Source: an uncultured Pelagibacteraceae bacterium (GTDB lineage Bacteria > Pseudomonadota > Alphaproteobacteria > Pelagibacterales > Pelagibacteraceae). Taken from it: a stretch of 64,000 nt of DNA. A program made the translations under genes and the position numbers. The stretch covers positions 62,001 through 126,000 of the forward strand of contig CACGBP010000003.1 in assembly GCA_902571375.1 (NCBI GenBank). The letters are read 5' to 3'. The notes below the pieces were generated by a model. The model worked only from the letters and a program-made list of their open reading frames with translations. It searched no databases and was not told the DNA's origin. This document shows, piece by piece, positions 41,485 through 50,096 of the stretch. Position 1 is the first letter of the stretch. Each line of letters begins with the position of its first letter.

Positions 41485-43259
41485 TGAAATATCCAAAAGA
41501 ATATCTTGATGAAATTAAATTAAGGTTAAAAGTTTCAACAGTTGTTTCAAAAGTAGTAAGTTTGAAAAAACGAGGTAAAGAGTATGTAGGTCTTTCGCCA
41601 TTTAAAAATGAGAAGACACCTTCATTTACGGTTAATGATGAAAAAGAGTTTTACCATTGTTTTGCAACAGCCGAACATGGAAATATCTTTGATTTTGTAA
41701 TGAAAACACAAAATCTTAGATTTGGTGAGACAGTAAAACATTTAGCTAATCTAGCTGGAATGCAACCCTATATTTTTTCAAAACAAGATGAAGAAAGAGA
41801 AAAAAAATGGGAAACTTATAGTTCGATTTTTAGTCAGTACGTTGATTTTTATCATGAGGAACTTTTAAAGAATGAGTCATACGATTTTGTAAGAAAATAT
41901 TTAAAAGATAGATCTATTAATAAAGATCAAGTGAAAAAATTTAAAATTGGCTATGTTCAAAAAAGTCCAAATTTTTTTGAAAAATTAAAAAATAATTTTA
42001 AAATTGAAGATATATTAGAAACAGGATTATTTTATTTAGATGAGAAAAAGAAAATTTATATCGAGAGATTTAGAAGTCGTTTAATTTTTCCAATAAATAA
42101 CATTTCAGGAAAACCAATAGCTTTAGGTGGAAGAATAATTGAAAAAAGTGATTTTCTTGCAAAATATATTAATTCTCCTGAAACATCTTTTTTCAAAAAA
42201 GGTTCTAACTTATATAATTTAGACTCAGCAAGAAAATTATCAAATAAGTTAGAGAACATTTTTTTAGTCGAAGGATATATGGATGTTGTCGGCTTGAGCA
42301 CAAATGGAATAGAAAATTCTGTAGCAAACTTAGGCACTGCTTTAACTGAAAGACAGATAAACACATTAAATCAGTTTTATGACGATATAATAATATGTTT
42401 TGACGGGGATGAAAGTGGATATAAGGCTGCATTAAGAGCAGCAGAAAACTCTATAAAAGATTTAAAACCTGAGAAACAAATTTCTTTTTTATTTTTACCA
42501 GATAAAGAAGATCCAGATACTTTTGTTAATAAAAATGGTAAAAATTATTTTATCGAATATTCAAAACAAAATAAAATTTCAATACATCAGTTTATATTTA
42601 GCCACTATAAAAAACATACATCCAATGATCCATCATCTATGGCTATTTTTGATAAAAAACTAAGGTCTGTTGCTAACACAATCAAAGACAACTATATAAA
42701 AAAATATGTTTTAGAATATTTTTTAGAAAAAATCTCCGATCTTTCTCCACATACTAGTCAAAGTAAAAAAAACTTTTACATTAAAAAAACTAAATCTTTA
42801 GAATCAACAAAAAAATATTTTAACGAAAGTAAATCTTTGACGGGAGTTGAGTTAAAAGAGTTCTCTTTGATTTATTTAGTTATAAATAACTTGGATTTAA
42901 TTAAAGAAAATATCTATTTGGTTGAAAACATTAAGTTGTTCACAGATGTTAACAAACAAATTTTTGAAAAAATATTATCCAAACTAAAATCAGGAGAAAA
43001 TTTTTTGATTGACCAATTAGATATTGACTCTCAATTAATAGATAAAATAATTAAGTTTGCACCTATTAAACACATCTTGAAAAACAAATCTAAAAATGAC
43101 AATGAGATTATTGAAATTTTAGATGATATTGGTAGAGACTTAAATAATTATGATTTAGAATTTAGGATTCAGGAATTAGAATCGAAGTTTTCAAGAGATT
43201 TAAGTGAGGCGACATTTAATGAGCTAAAAGAGCTAAAAAAAAAGCAAAATATCAATTAA
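41484..43259 (+). CDS. dnaG: DNA primase with degenerate zinc-binding domain
   Basis: DnaG makes RNA primers for replication. The 591-residue protein has an N-terminal CHC2-type domain aligning well (YVGLSPFKNEKTPSF...FYHCFATAEHGN), but the four zinc ligands read S38, K41, C59, T62, so only one remains. The catalytic TOPRIM core is normal: RSRLIFPINNISGKPIALGGR, the glutamate in VEGYMDVVGL, and the aspartates of ICFDGDESGYKAALRA. The C-terminal helicase-interaction region is divergent. It is coupled to yqeY by a one-base overlap and followed by rpoD after 66 bases. Confidence 0.94.
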   Translation: MKYPKEYLDEIKLRLKVSTVVSKVVSLKKRGKEYVGLSPFKNEKTPSFTVNDEKEFYHCFATAEHGNIFDFVMKTQNLRFGETVKHLANLAGMQPYIFSKQDEEREKKWETYSSIFSQYVDFYHEELLKNESYDFVRKYLKDRSINKDQVKKFKIGYVQKSPNFFEKLKNNFKIEDILETGLFYLDEKKKIYIERFRSRLIFPINNISGKPIALGGRIIEKSDFLAKYINSPETSFFKKGSNLYNLDSARKLSNKLENIFLVEGYMDVVGLSTNGIENSVANLGTALTERQINTLNQFYDDIIICFDGDESGYKAALRAAENSIKDLKPEKQISFLFLPDKEDPDTFVNKNGKNYFIEYSKQNKISIHQFIFSHYKKHTSNDPSSMAIFDKKLRSVANTIKDNYIKKYVLEYFLEKISDLSPHTSQSKKNFYIKKTKSLESTKKYFNESKSLTGVELKEFSLIYLVINNLDLIKENIYLVENIKLFTDVNKQIFEKILSKLKSGENFLIDQLDIDSQLIDKIIKFAPIKHILKNKSKNDNEIIEILDDIGRDLNNYDLEFRIQELESKFSRDLSEATFNELKELKKKQNIN

Positions 43260-43325
43260 TCTCTATAAATTAGTAATGGATTTTTATATATTTGACATTA
43301 TATAAGAGTCTTCAAATTTATTAGT

Positions 43326-45152
43326 GTGGAAAGAATAATTACAAAATCATTTGCAAGATTGATGGGTCGAGGGACCCATAGAGGCTTCATAACTTACGAA
43401 GAATTAAGTAAATCTCTTGGAAAAAGAAATCTTTCTGATGAAAATTTAGCTCAAGCGTTCATACATATTTTAAATGAAAATGTTACTTTAGTAGAAAAAA
43501 AATCTGATTTTAAAGTTCTACGAAAAAAAGAAAATTCCTCTAAAGAAGAAGGTAAAACGATAGAAAAAAGTGATGACCCTATAAGAATGTATTTAAGAGA
43601 AATGGGTGGAGTAGAGTTACTTTCTAGGGAGGGTGAGATTGCTATTGCCAAAAGAATTGAAGCTGGAAAAGATGTGATGTTAATTGCATTATCTCAAAGC
43701 CCAATAACTGCTCAACAGTTTTATGAATGGAATGAAAAGTTACAAAAAGATGAAATTTTAGTCAGAGAAATAATAGATATAGATACAAATTATATGGAGG
43801 ATGAGACTACGGGACCAAGTGCCAAACAGAAAAATGCTGGTGAGACTGATGGAGATGATAATGCTAGTGAAGATGGTGATGAAGATTTTAATCCAACTTT
43901 GGCAGCGATGGAGTCAGAGATTAAACCTAAAGTTTTAAAAACAATTAACACTCTGACAAAAGAATACACAAAACTTATAAAGTACCAAAATGAAAAATTA
44001 ATGTGTATCTTAAATTCGCAAGTATTTTCTCCAGCAAAAGAAAAAAATTATGAAAAGATTGTAAATGATGTTTTGGAAAATATAAAATCCTTACAGCTAT
44101 CACCGTCCGTATTAGAAGAATTAGTTCAAAAACATTATGTTGAAAACAAAAAGATTATATCACTCGAGGGTAACCTTTTAAGATTAGCAATGAATCAAAA
44201 TATACCTAGAAATGAGTTTATTAAATTTTATATTGGTAATGAAATAAACCCAAATCTGAAAAAATTTTTAGACACAAATTCATCATGGAAACAGTTCTTT
44301 GCAAAAAACAAAGATCAATTTAAAAGTATCAGGGAAAATTTAATTGAAATTAGTCACAAACTTGGAATATCTGTCACTGACTTTAAAAAAATTGTAAGCA
44401 GAATTCAAAAAGGAGAAAAGGAATCTAGAATTGCTAAAAAAGAGATGGTTGAGGCAAATTTAAGACTAGTTATTTCGATAGCAAAAAAATACACTAATAG
44501 GGGTCTTCAATTTTTGGATTTAATTCAAGAGGGTAATATTGGCTTAATGAAGGCTGTAGACAAATTTGAATATAGAAGAGGTTATAAATTTTCAACATAT
44601 GCAACTTGGTGGATTAGACAAGCGATAACAAGATCAATTGCAGATCAAGCGAGAACAATAAGAATCCCAGTCCATATGATTGAAACTATTAATAAAATCG
44701 TGAGAACTCAAAGATTAATTTTAAGCGAATTCGGTAGAGAAGCAACACCTGAAGAATTAGCAAAAAAATTAAGAATGCCATTAGACAAAGTTCGAAAAGT
44801 ATTAAAGATATCTAAAGAACCGGTTTCTTTGGAAAAACCAGTTGGAGATGAAGAGGATAGTAGTTTGGGTGATTTTATTGAGGACACAAAAGCATTGGCT
44901 CCCCTTGAGCAAGCAATAAAATCAAATTTAGGTGAAGCAACAACAAAAATACTGTCAACTCTTACACCACGTGAAGAAAGAGTTTTAAGAATGAGATTTG
45001 GTGTCGGTATGAATACTGATCATACTTTAGAAGAAGTGGGTTTACAGTTTTCGGTTACAAGAGAAAGAATTAGACAAATCGAAGCTAAAGCTTTGAGAAA
45101 ATTAAAACATCCTAGCAGATCAAAACAACTTAAAAGTTTCTTAGAGAGTTAA
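43326..45152 (+). CDS. rpoD: Primary sigma factor RpoD (sigma-70)
   Basis: The 608-residue protein starts with GTG at 43326. Region 1.1 is a small helical domain ([20 protein letters not shown]). Region 1.2 is [34 protein letters not shown]. The core 2.1-2.4 contains [34 protein letters not shown] and [27 protein letters not shown]. Region 4.2 ends [31 protein letters not shown]. An acidic insert lies at about residues 155-195. It should direct most transcription. One GANTC site (43306-43310) lies 16 bases upstream. Confidence 0.97.
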   Translation: MERIITKSFARLMGRGTHRGFITYEELSKSLGKRNLSDENLAQAFIHILNENVTLVEKKSDFKVLRKKENSSKEEGKTIEKSDDPIRMYLREMGGVELLSREGEIAIAKRIEAGKDVMLIALSQSPITAQQFYEWNEKLQKDEILVREIIDIDTNYMEDETTGPSAKQKNAGETDGDDNASEDGDEDFNPTLAAMESEIKPKVLKTINTLTKEYTKLIKYQNEKLMCILNSQVFSPAKEKNYEKIVNDVLENIKSLQLSPSVLEELVQKHYVENKKIISLEGNLLRLAMNQNIPRNEFIKFYIGNEINPNLKKFLDTNSSWKQFFAKNKDQFKSIRENLIEISHKLGISVTDFKKIVSRIQKGEKESRIAKKEMVEANLRLVISIAKKYTNRGLQFLDLIQEGNIGLMKAVDKFEYRRGYKFSTYATWWIRQAITRSIADQARTIRIPVHMIETINKIVRTQRLILSEFGREATPEELAKKLRMPLDKVRKVLKISKEPVSLEKPVGDEEDSSLGDFIEDTKALAPLEQAIKSNLGEATTKILSTLTPREERVLRMRFGVGMNTDHTLEEVGLQFSVTRERIRQIEAKALRKLKHPSRSKQLKSFLES

Positions 45153-45160
45153 TTTTTAAA

Positions 45161-45235
45161 GGGCCGTTAGCTCAATAGTAGAGTACTGCATTGACATTGC
45201 AGGGGTAGTTGGAGCGTAACCAACACGGCCCACCA
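45161..45235 (+). tRNA. tRNA-Val(GAC) with atypical T-loop and D-loop
   Basis: The acceptor stem GGGCCGT/ACGGCCC is perfect. The anticodon arm CTGCA-TTGACAT-TGCAG has anticodon GAC, and discriminator A and the encoded CCA (45233-45235) are present. The T-stem GTTGG/CCAAC is intact, but its loop reads AGCGTAA instead of the TTCRANN form. The 7-base D-loop AATAGTA lacks the usual GG pair. The gene begins 8 bases after the rpoD stop, so it is probably cut from the rpoD transcript. Confidence 0.88.
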
Positions 45236-45255
45236 AAGTATTTTTTTATCTTTAA

Positions 45256-45282
45256 TTGATAACTTCTTTAAAATGTTATAAC
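45256..45282 (+). promoter_or_regulatory. Possible tRNA-Met promoter (extended -10)
   Basis: TATAAC (45277-45282) is preceded by TGT, an extended -10, with a TTGATA (45256-45261) 15 bases further upstream. Transcription would begin about 7 bases before the tRNA-Met 5' end. This is motif-level support only. Confidence 0.4.
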
Positions 45283-45296
45283 ACTCTAATAATTCA

Positions 45297-45373
45297 GGGC
45301 CTGTAGCTCAGTTGGTTAGAGCAGTACACTCATAATGTATTGGTCCCAGGTTCGAGTCCTGGCGGGCCCACCA
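45297..45373 (+). tRNA. tRNA-Met(CAT), elongator type
   Basis: A canonical cloverleaf: acceptor GGGCCTG/CGGGCCC, D-arm GCTCAGTTGGTTAGAGC, anticodon arm GTACA-CTCATAA-TGTAT with anticodon CAT, T-loop TTCGAGT, and encoded CCA at 45371-45373. The fully paired first acceptor base pair (G-C) and the anticodon stem without three G-C pairs indicate the elongator rather than the initiator tRNA. Its normal D- and T-loops contrast with the tRNA-Val just upstream. Confidence 0.94.
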
Positions 45374-45385
45374 ACATAAATAAAT

Positions 45386-45973
45386 TTAATTATTAGAAAA
45401 TTTTTTTAATGTTTCAAAAAGAACATTAATGTCACCATTATTAGTATCTAGAATTGATTTAAACTCTTCTTTTTGTGTTCTAGCTAAACTAAGTCCTTCT
45501 ATGATTAAATCTCTTATTAGAGGGTTTTCTTGATTTTTTGTATATATTCTCCAATCAATTTTGACCTCTGGTCTTTCAGAAGTGCCTTTAAGTATACTAT
45601 TCACAATCGTATAATTTTTATTCAAAGCTTCTTTCCCAATTACATCTATTTCTGGGTTTGTGTATTCTGCCAATCTACTCGAAAAACTTTTTAAAAAATA
45701 TTGTTCAAAAAGTTTAGAGTATTTTTCTTTCATATCATTATTCAATTCTTTTCTTTTTGATCCTAAAGTATAAAAACCTATTCCTTTAATATCTACTGTC
45801 TCTTTAGCTATAATTTTTAATTTTTCAATTTTTTCCTCTTTACTTAAATTTTCACCTAAGATTTTTGAAGCTCTATTGACTGTTGATTGAACAAAAATAT
45901 CTGGCTCTATTGTGAAAGCATTGTTTAAGCTTAAAAAATATATTAAAACTATAAAAAAAATTTTTTTTATCAT
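45386..45973 (-). CDS. MlaC-like phospholipid-binding periplasmic protein
   Basis: The 195-residue protein has a signal peptide (cleavage near NNAF-T, residue 20) and the MlaC/Ttg2D layout. A helical N-terminal part ends in VDIKGIGFYTLGSKRKELNNDMKEKYSKLFEQYFLKSFSSRL, followed by a beta-sheet with YTIVNSIL, VKIDWRIYTKNQENPLIRDLIIEGLSLARTQKEEF. In E. coli MlaC shuttles phospholipid between MlaA and the MlaFEDB complex. It is directly downstream of mlaA (24-base gap); no mlaDEF gene lies in this window. Confidence 0.85.
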   Translation of the reverse strand: MIKKIFFIVLIYFLSLNNAFTIEPDIFVQSTVNRASKILGENLSKEEKIEKLKIIAKETVDIKGIGFYTLGSKRKELNNDMKEKYSKLFEQYFLKSFSSRLAEYTNPEIDVIGKEALNKNYTIVNSILKGTSERPEVKIDWRIYTKNQENPLIRDLIIEGLSLARTQKEEFKSILDTNNGDINVLFETLKKFSNN

Positions 45974-45997
45974 TACATCAATTTATTTGTTTGAATT

Positions 45998-46783
45998 CTA
46001 ATTATCTACTTCTTCCCAATCACTATCATTTTGAGTATTGGTAATTTTTTTAGTATTAAGAATTTTTTGTTGTCTATCTTGTAAGTATAAACTTTTGACT
46101 GAAGCATAAAAATCTAAAGAATTTTTTTCTAAGTTTTCGATTGCATCATAATTTTTGGCTCTAAAATCTATACCTTGAGTTGCCCTAGAATAATAATAGT
46201 CAGAGTCTTCAAAATAATGGTTATTATTGATTACAGTCGCAGAATACCATGGATCTCCACCAACAAAATTTACTAAACTTCCAGCCGTATCTCTAACGGT
46301 ACTTGGACCAAGAACTGGTAAAACAATATAACATCCAGGACCTACCCCTGCTTTAGCAAGAGATTGTCCGTAATCTTCTTTTTCATACTCAGAAAATCCC
46401 ATGTGATCAGCGGCATCAAATAAACCCAATATTCCAAATGTAGTATTGATTAAAAATCTTCCAGTATTAACCCCAGCTGTTTTGAAGTCCCCTTGAAGTA
46501 TATTATTTGGAATTGTTACAAGGTTCGATAGATTGTCAAGTGAATTGCTTACGCCACTTTTAATTGGTGATGGCAAAGATTTATAAATGCCTGAGATGGG
46601 TTTGAATAAAACTTTATCTAATCCTTGATTAAGAGCAAATACACCTCTGTTAAACTTTTCAGAACAATCTTTTATTTCTGAAGGTTCATTTTTTTTCAAT
46701 AAAAGCTCACCATCTGTTCCAGCACTTACATTTAGAGTTAGCGCAAGAGTTGTAATTACGATTATTGCAAATTTCTTTATCAT
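45998..46783 (-). CDS. mlaA: MlaA (VacJ)-family outer-membrane phospholipid protein
   Basis: The 261-residue protein has the MlaA core: FNRGVFALNQGLDKVLFKPISGIYKSLPSPIKSGVSNSLDNLSNLVTIPNNILQG, then TTFGILGLFDAADHMGFSEYEKEDYGQSLAKAGVGPGCYIVLPVLGPSTVRD. MlaA removes surface-exposed phospholipids from the outer membrane. E. coli MlaA is a lipoprotein, but here the signal peptide ends NVSAGTD with no lipobox cysteine, so the protein is probably not lipidated. It forms a two-gene unit with the mlaC-like gene. Confidence 0.9.
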   Translation of the reverse strand: MIKKFAIIVITTLALTLNVSAGTDGELLLKKNEPSEIKDCSEKFNRGVFALNQGLDKVLFKPISGIYKSLPSPIKSGVSNSLDNLSNLVTIPNNILQGDFKTAGVNTGRFLINTTFGILGLFDAADHMGFSEYEKEDYGQSLAKAGVGPGCYIVLPVLGPSTVRDTAGSLVNFVGGDPWYSATVINNNHYFEDSDYYYSRATQGIDFRAKNYDAIENLEKNSLDFYASVKSLYLQDRQQKILNTKKITNTQNDSDWEEVDN

Positions 46784-46835
46784 TGTTGTTCTTATATTAT
46801 ATAAAAAACTAAAGTAAATTAAGTATTTATAAAAA

Positions 46836-47579
46836 ATGAGCTTAAAAATAGGCCTAAATTTGTTGAAATATTACTCCATCAATTTTGATTTAACCAAAAG
46901 AAGTAAAAAAGAAATTAAATTCATAATTATTCATTATACGGGAATGAAAAAAGAGCCTTATGCAATCAAAAGATTATGTGATCCAAAAACAAAAGTAAGT
47001 TCACATTACTTTATCAGAAATAATGGCAAAATACTAAATCTTGTTCCAGATCTTTATAAAGCTTGGCATGCAGGTATCTCATATTGGAAGAATTACCGTT
47101 CATTAAATCAATATTCTATAGGCATTGAAATTAATAACCCAGGGCATGACAACACATATAAAAAATTTTCTCCTAAACAAATCAATTCATTAATAAAACT
47201 TCTCAGATATCTTATAAAAAAATACAAGATTAATAAGAACAATGTTTTAGGGCATTCAGATATATCGCCTGATCGTAAAAAGGATCCTGGTGAAAAATTT
47301 CCATGGAAAAAATTAGCAAATCAGAATTTATGTAAATGGCATAAATTGAATGAAAGAAAAATTATGAAATTTCGAAATTCTAGGTTAAATAATTTTGAAA
47401 AAGAGTCATTTTTTAAAAATTTAAGATTTATTGGATATATGAAATTTTCAAAAAAAGATCCAAAGAGACTAGAGAAAAGTCTTATCAGTGCCTTTCAAAG
47501 AAGATTTAGACAAGATTTAATAAATGGAAAAATTGATAAAGAGTGTCTTTTAATAAGTGAAAATCTGCTAAAATCTTAA
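46836..47579 (+). CDS. AmpD/AmiD-like N-acetylmuramoyl-L-alanine amidase
   Basis: The 247-residue protein has an Amidase_2 domain with zinc ligands in FIIIHYTGM (His), VLGHSDISPDRKKDPG (His and Asp), and the conserved SSHYFIRNNGKILNLVPD and YSIGIEINNPG. A C-terminal helical segment (EKSLISAFQRRFRQ) looks like a peptidoglycan-binding domain. It should cut the lactyl-amide bond between muramic acid and the stem peptide. I see no signal peptide, so a cytoplasmic AmpD-like recycling role is likelier than an outer-membrane AmiD role. rnpB follows 42 bases later. Confidence 0.87.
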   Translation: MSLKIGLNLLKYYSINFDLTKRSKKEIKFIIIHYTGMKKEPYAIKRLCDPKTKVSSHYFIRNNGKILNLVPDLYKAWHAGISYWKNYRSLNQYSIGIEINNPGHDNTYKKFSPKQINSLIKLLRYLIKKYKINKNNVLGHSDISPDRKKDPGEKFPWKKLANQNLCKWHKLNERKIMKFRNSRLNNFEKESFFKNLRFIGYMKFSKKDPKRLEKSLISAFQRRFRQDLINGKIDKECLLISENLLKS

Positions 47580-47588
47580 ATATTGATC

Positions 47589-47616
47589 TTGAAATATAAA
47601 AATTAAATTGTAAATT
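47589..47616 (+). promoter_or_regulatory. Possible rnpB promoter
   Basis: TTGAAA (47589-47594), 16 bases, then TAAATT (47611-47616) would place the start near 47623, the inferred 5' end of RNase P RNA. The -10 is weak, so confidence is modest. Confidence 0.4.
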
Positions 47617-47621
47617 GTAAA

Positions 47622-47977
47622 AGCCAGATGAACGACTTATCGCTTTAAAAATTTAAAGAGGAAAGTCCGGACTCTACAAGGATACAGTGCCAGATAATAC
47701 CTGGCGGGGGCAACCCTAGGGATAGTGCCACAGAAAATAAACCGCCATAACATGGCAAGGGTGAAAAGGTGTGGTAAGAGCGCACCGGTTCTATTGGTAA
47801 CAATGAACGCTGGAAAACCCCACTGGGAGCAAGACTAAGTAGAGATGACATTGTTTAAAAAACTAAAAGCCATCCTTGGCTAGTCATCAGGGTTAGTTGC
47901 TTGAGCTTAAGAGTGATCTTAAGCCTAGATAAATGATAAGTTTTAATGACAGAACCCGGCTTATAGTTCATCTGGCT
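47622..47977 (+). ncRNA. rnpB: RNase P RNA (bacterial class A)
   Basis: The RNA component of RNase P, which matures tRNA 5' ends. The 5' strand of helix P1 (AGCCAGATGAAC, 47622-47633) pairs with GTTCATCTGGCT at 47966-47977, which fixes both ends. Conserved region I is GAGGAAAGTCCGGACTC (near 47658-47674), and conserved region V is ACAGAACCCGGCTTATAG (near 47949-47966), together forming P4. Internal landmarks such as GGTAAGAGCGCACCGG are also present. Length is about 356 bases. No clear intrinsic terminator follows. Confidence 0.96.
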
Positions 47978-48068
47978 AAATCTCCCCCTAAATTAGATTG
48001 GCTTAAATGTTCACGTTTTGATTCACTTTTTAGCTTAAATTTATTACCTAAAGCAAAAACAGTATGTA

Positions 48069-48097
48069 TTGACTCTATTATTAAAAACCCATAATAT
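48069..48097 (+). promoter_or_regulatory. Predicted mraZ-ftsZ promoter with overlapping GANTC site
   Basis: TTGACT (48069-48074), exactly 17 bases, then TAATAT (48092-48097) form a strong sigma-70-type promoter with a start near 48104. A GANTC site (GACTC, 48071-48075) overlaps the -35, and another (48020-48024) lies 45 bases further upstream. This would drive mraZ, ftsZ and probably the whole wall cluster. Motifs are seen directly; methylation control is inferred. Confidence 0.65.
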
Positions 48098-48111
48098 CCC
48101 ATGTATTCCCA
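48088..48111 (-). promoter_or_regulatory. MraZ operator: three TGGG boxes spaced 10 bp
   Basis: On the minus strand TGGGA, TGGGA and TGGGT occur with 5-base spacers, so CCCA appears on the plus strand at 48088, 48098 and 48108, exactly 10 bases apart. This is the TGGGN-N5 repeat bound by MraZ in E. coli. The boxes cover the predicted -10 and start site 31 bases before mraZ, which implies autorepression. Confidence 0.8.
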
Positions 48112-48141
48112 AATATAAGGGAATAAAGGAATTTATGGTTT

Positions 48142-48597
48142 ATGTTTTTATCAACCTACGAAAACAAATTAGACAAAAAAGGAAGGGTGTCAGTGCCTGC
48201 AAGTTTTAGATCTTATTTATCTAACTTAGGATACAATGGAATAATTTGTTATCCATCCTTTAATAACCAATCAATAGAAGCATGGCCACAAGATAGAATT
48301 GAAAAAATTTCAAACACAATAGACTCGTTGAGTCCTTTTGAGGAAAAAAGAGATTTTTTTGCAACGTCAATATTATCTGAAAGTATAAATTTACAATTTG
48401 ATAGTGAAGGAAGAGTTTTACTTACTCAAAAATTATTAAAACATGCAAAAATAAAAAGCAACATGTTGTTTGTTGGTCAGGGAAAAACTTTCCAGATATG
48501 GGAACCAACAATATTTGAAAAATTTAAGACTAATGCCAGAAAAAAAGCAAACATAAATCGAGCGAGTCTTAAATGGGAGCATCAATTAAATAAATAA
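48142..48597 (+). CDS. mraZ: Transcriptional regulator MraZ
   Basis: The 151-residue AbrB-like protein has the two tandem MraZ half-sites: [23 protein letters not shown] at residues 4-26 and the degenerate second copy [23 protein letters not shown] around 77-99, then [13 protein letters not shown]. MraZ binds TGGG repeats in its own promoter and represses the division cluster. Such boxes are present immediately upstream (48088-48111). ftsZ follows 14 bases after its stop. Confidence 0.95.
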   Translation: MFLSTYENKLDKKGRVSVPASFRSYLSNLGYNGIICYPSFNNQSIEAWPQDRIEKISNTIDSLSPFEEKRDFFATSILSESINLQFDSEGRVLLTQKLLKHAKIKSNMLFVGQGKTFQIWEPTIFEKFKTNARKKANINRASLKWEHQLNK

Positions 48598-48611
48598 CGG
48601 GGGATAAAAAA

Positions 48612-50078
48612 ATGACAATTAATTTTAAAGCACCAGAGATTAAAGAGTTACAGCCAAGACTTTTAGTAATGGGAATCGGCGGAGCAGGTGGAAATGCAAT
48701 AAATGAAATGATTGATAACGGTATGCAAGGAGTAGAATTTATTGCTGTAAATACTGATGCTCAAGATTTAAAGCATAGTAAAGCAAAATCAAAAATCCAA
48801 ATTGGATTGAATTTAACTAAAGGATTGGGAGCAGGTGCAAAACTTGACATTGGTCAAGCTGCTGCTGATGAGTCTTTAAATGATATAGTTAACATTTTGC
48901 AAGGTGCAAACATGGTTTTTATTGCAGCTGGTATGGGTGGTGGAACTGGCACAGGTGCTGCACATGTAATAGCTAGAGCTGCGAAAGAATTAAATATACT
49001 TACAGTAGGTGTTGTTACACTTCCTTTTTTATATGAAGGTCCATCAAGAATGAGAAGAGCACAACAAGGGCTTGAAGAACTAAGAAGGCACGTTGATACA
49101 ATCATAGTCATTCCTAATCAAAACTTATTTAAAATAGCAAATGAGCAAACTACATTTGAAGAGTCTTTTAACCTTTCGAATAATGTTTTGATGCATGGAG
49201 TACAAAGTATAACTGATTTAATGGTTAGACCAGGATTGATTAACCTTGATTTTGCAGATGTTGAATCTGTTATGGCTTCAATGGGTAAAGCTATGATGGG
49301 AACTGGAGAAGCAGAAGGTGAGGGAAGAGCAATGAAGGCTGCTGAGATGGCAATTAGTAATCAATTAATAGATGATTATACATTAAAAGGAGCAAAAGGA
49401 TTACTAGTTAATATAACTGGTGGAAAAGATTTAAAACTTTTTGAAGTTGATGAAGCAGTAAACAAGGTAAGAGCCGAGGTGGATCCTGAAGCAGAATTGA
49501 TAATTGGTGCCATTACTGACCCCGAGCTTGATGGCAAGATGAGAGTTTCTATTGTTGCTACATCTTTAGACGGACAACAACCTGAAACTAAATCAGTTAT
49601 TAATATGGTTCATCGTATACAAAACCGTAATCCAGGATACTCTGATTTTACCTCTAATAATGGAACAGCTGCATTTAGTTTTTCTAACACAAGCTCGAAT
49701 CCTATTTCCCATGGAGCAAATGCTCTTAAACTTGAAAATGAGATAGTTTCAGAAAACATTGATAAAAATGAATCTGTGGATAATGTCAATCAACAATATC
49801 ACGAAGAGTTATTAAAAAATCAAGAAATTGAAAATATTCTTGGAGATGAGTTTGATCAAAATGAAACTTCATTTTCACAGGAAGCTATTGAAACAACAGA
49901 GCCAGAACAGAATATTTCAAATGATTTAAAAGAATTTGGTGTAGATACAAATGAACCAGATTTATTTAATTCAGAAAATCAGTCATCTAATACAGAAGAC
50001 TTACTTGGGGAAAATGATGATGACAGTGATGAAGATGATCTTGAAATTCCCGCATTTTTAAGAAGACAAAAAAATTAA
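48612..50078 (+). CDS. ftsZ: Cell division protein FtsZ
   Basis: FtsZ polymerises at midcell and recruits the divisome. The 488-residue protein has the GTP-binding [13 protein letters not shown], the tubulin signature [13 protein letters not shown] near residues 103-115, and the T7-loop [12 protein letters not shown] long acidic, disordered linker (about 320-470) precedes the conserved C-terminal tail [13 protein letters not shown], which normally binds FtsA and other anchors. A GGGGG ribosome-binding site lies at 48599-48603. In most bacteria ftsZ is at the far end of the cluster after ftsA; here it is second, right after mraZ. Confidence 0.97.
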   Translation: MTINFKAPEIKELQPRLLVMGIGGAGGNAINEMIDNGMQGVEFIAVNTDAQDLKHSKAKSKIQIGLNLTKGLGAGAKLDIGQAAADESLNDIVNILQGANMVFIAAGMGGGTGTGAAHVIARAAKELNILTVGVVTLPFLYEGPSRMRRAQQGLEELRRHVDTIIVIPNQNLFKIANEQTTFEESFNLSNNVLMHGVQSITDLMVRPGLINLDFADVESVMASMGKAMMGTGEAEGEGRAMKAAEMAISNQLIDDYTLKGAKGLLVNITGGKDLKLFEVDEAVNKVRAEVDPEAELIIGAITDPELDGKMRVSIVATSLDGQQPETKSVINMVHRIQNRNPGYSDFTSNNGTAAFSFSNTSSNPISHGANALKLENEIVSENIDKNESVDNVNQQYHEELLKNQEIENILGDEFDQNETSFSQEAIETTEPEQNISNDLKEFGVDTNEPDLFNSENQSSNTEDLLGENDDDSDEDDLEIPAFLRRQKN

Positions 50079-50096
50079 TGGTCTTCAAAAAAATAA

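Noticed and set aside
43292-43306. TTGACA followed by TATAAG upstream of rpoD, promoter-like
   Set aside because: The spacing is only 3 bases, so the two cannot act as a -35/-10 pair. No better -10 sits 16-18 bases after the TTGACA.
47645-47851. Minus-strand 68-codon ORF
   Set aside because: It lies entirely inside RNase P RNA on the opposite strand and covers conserved region I.
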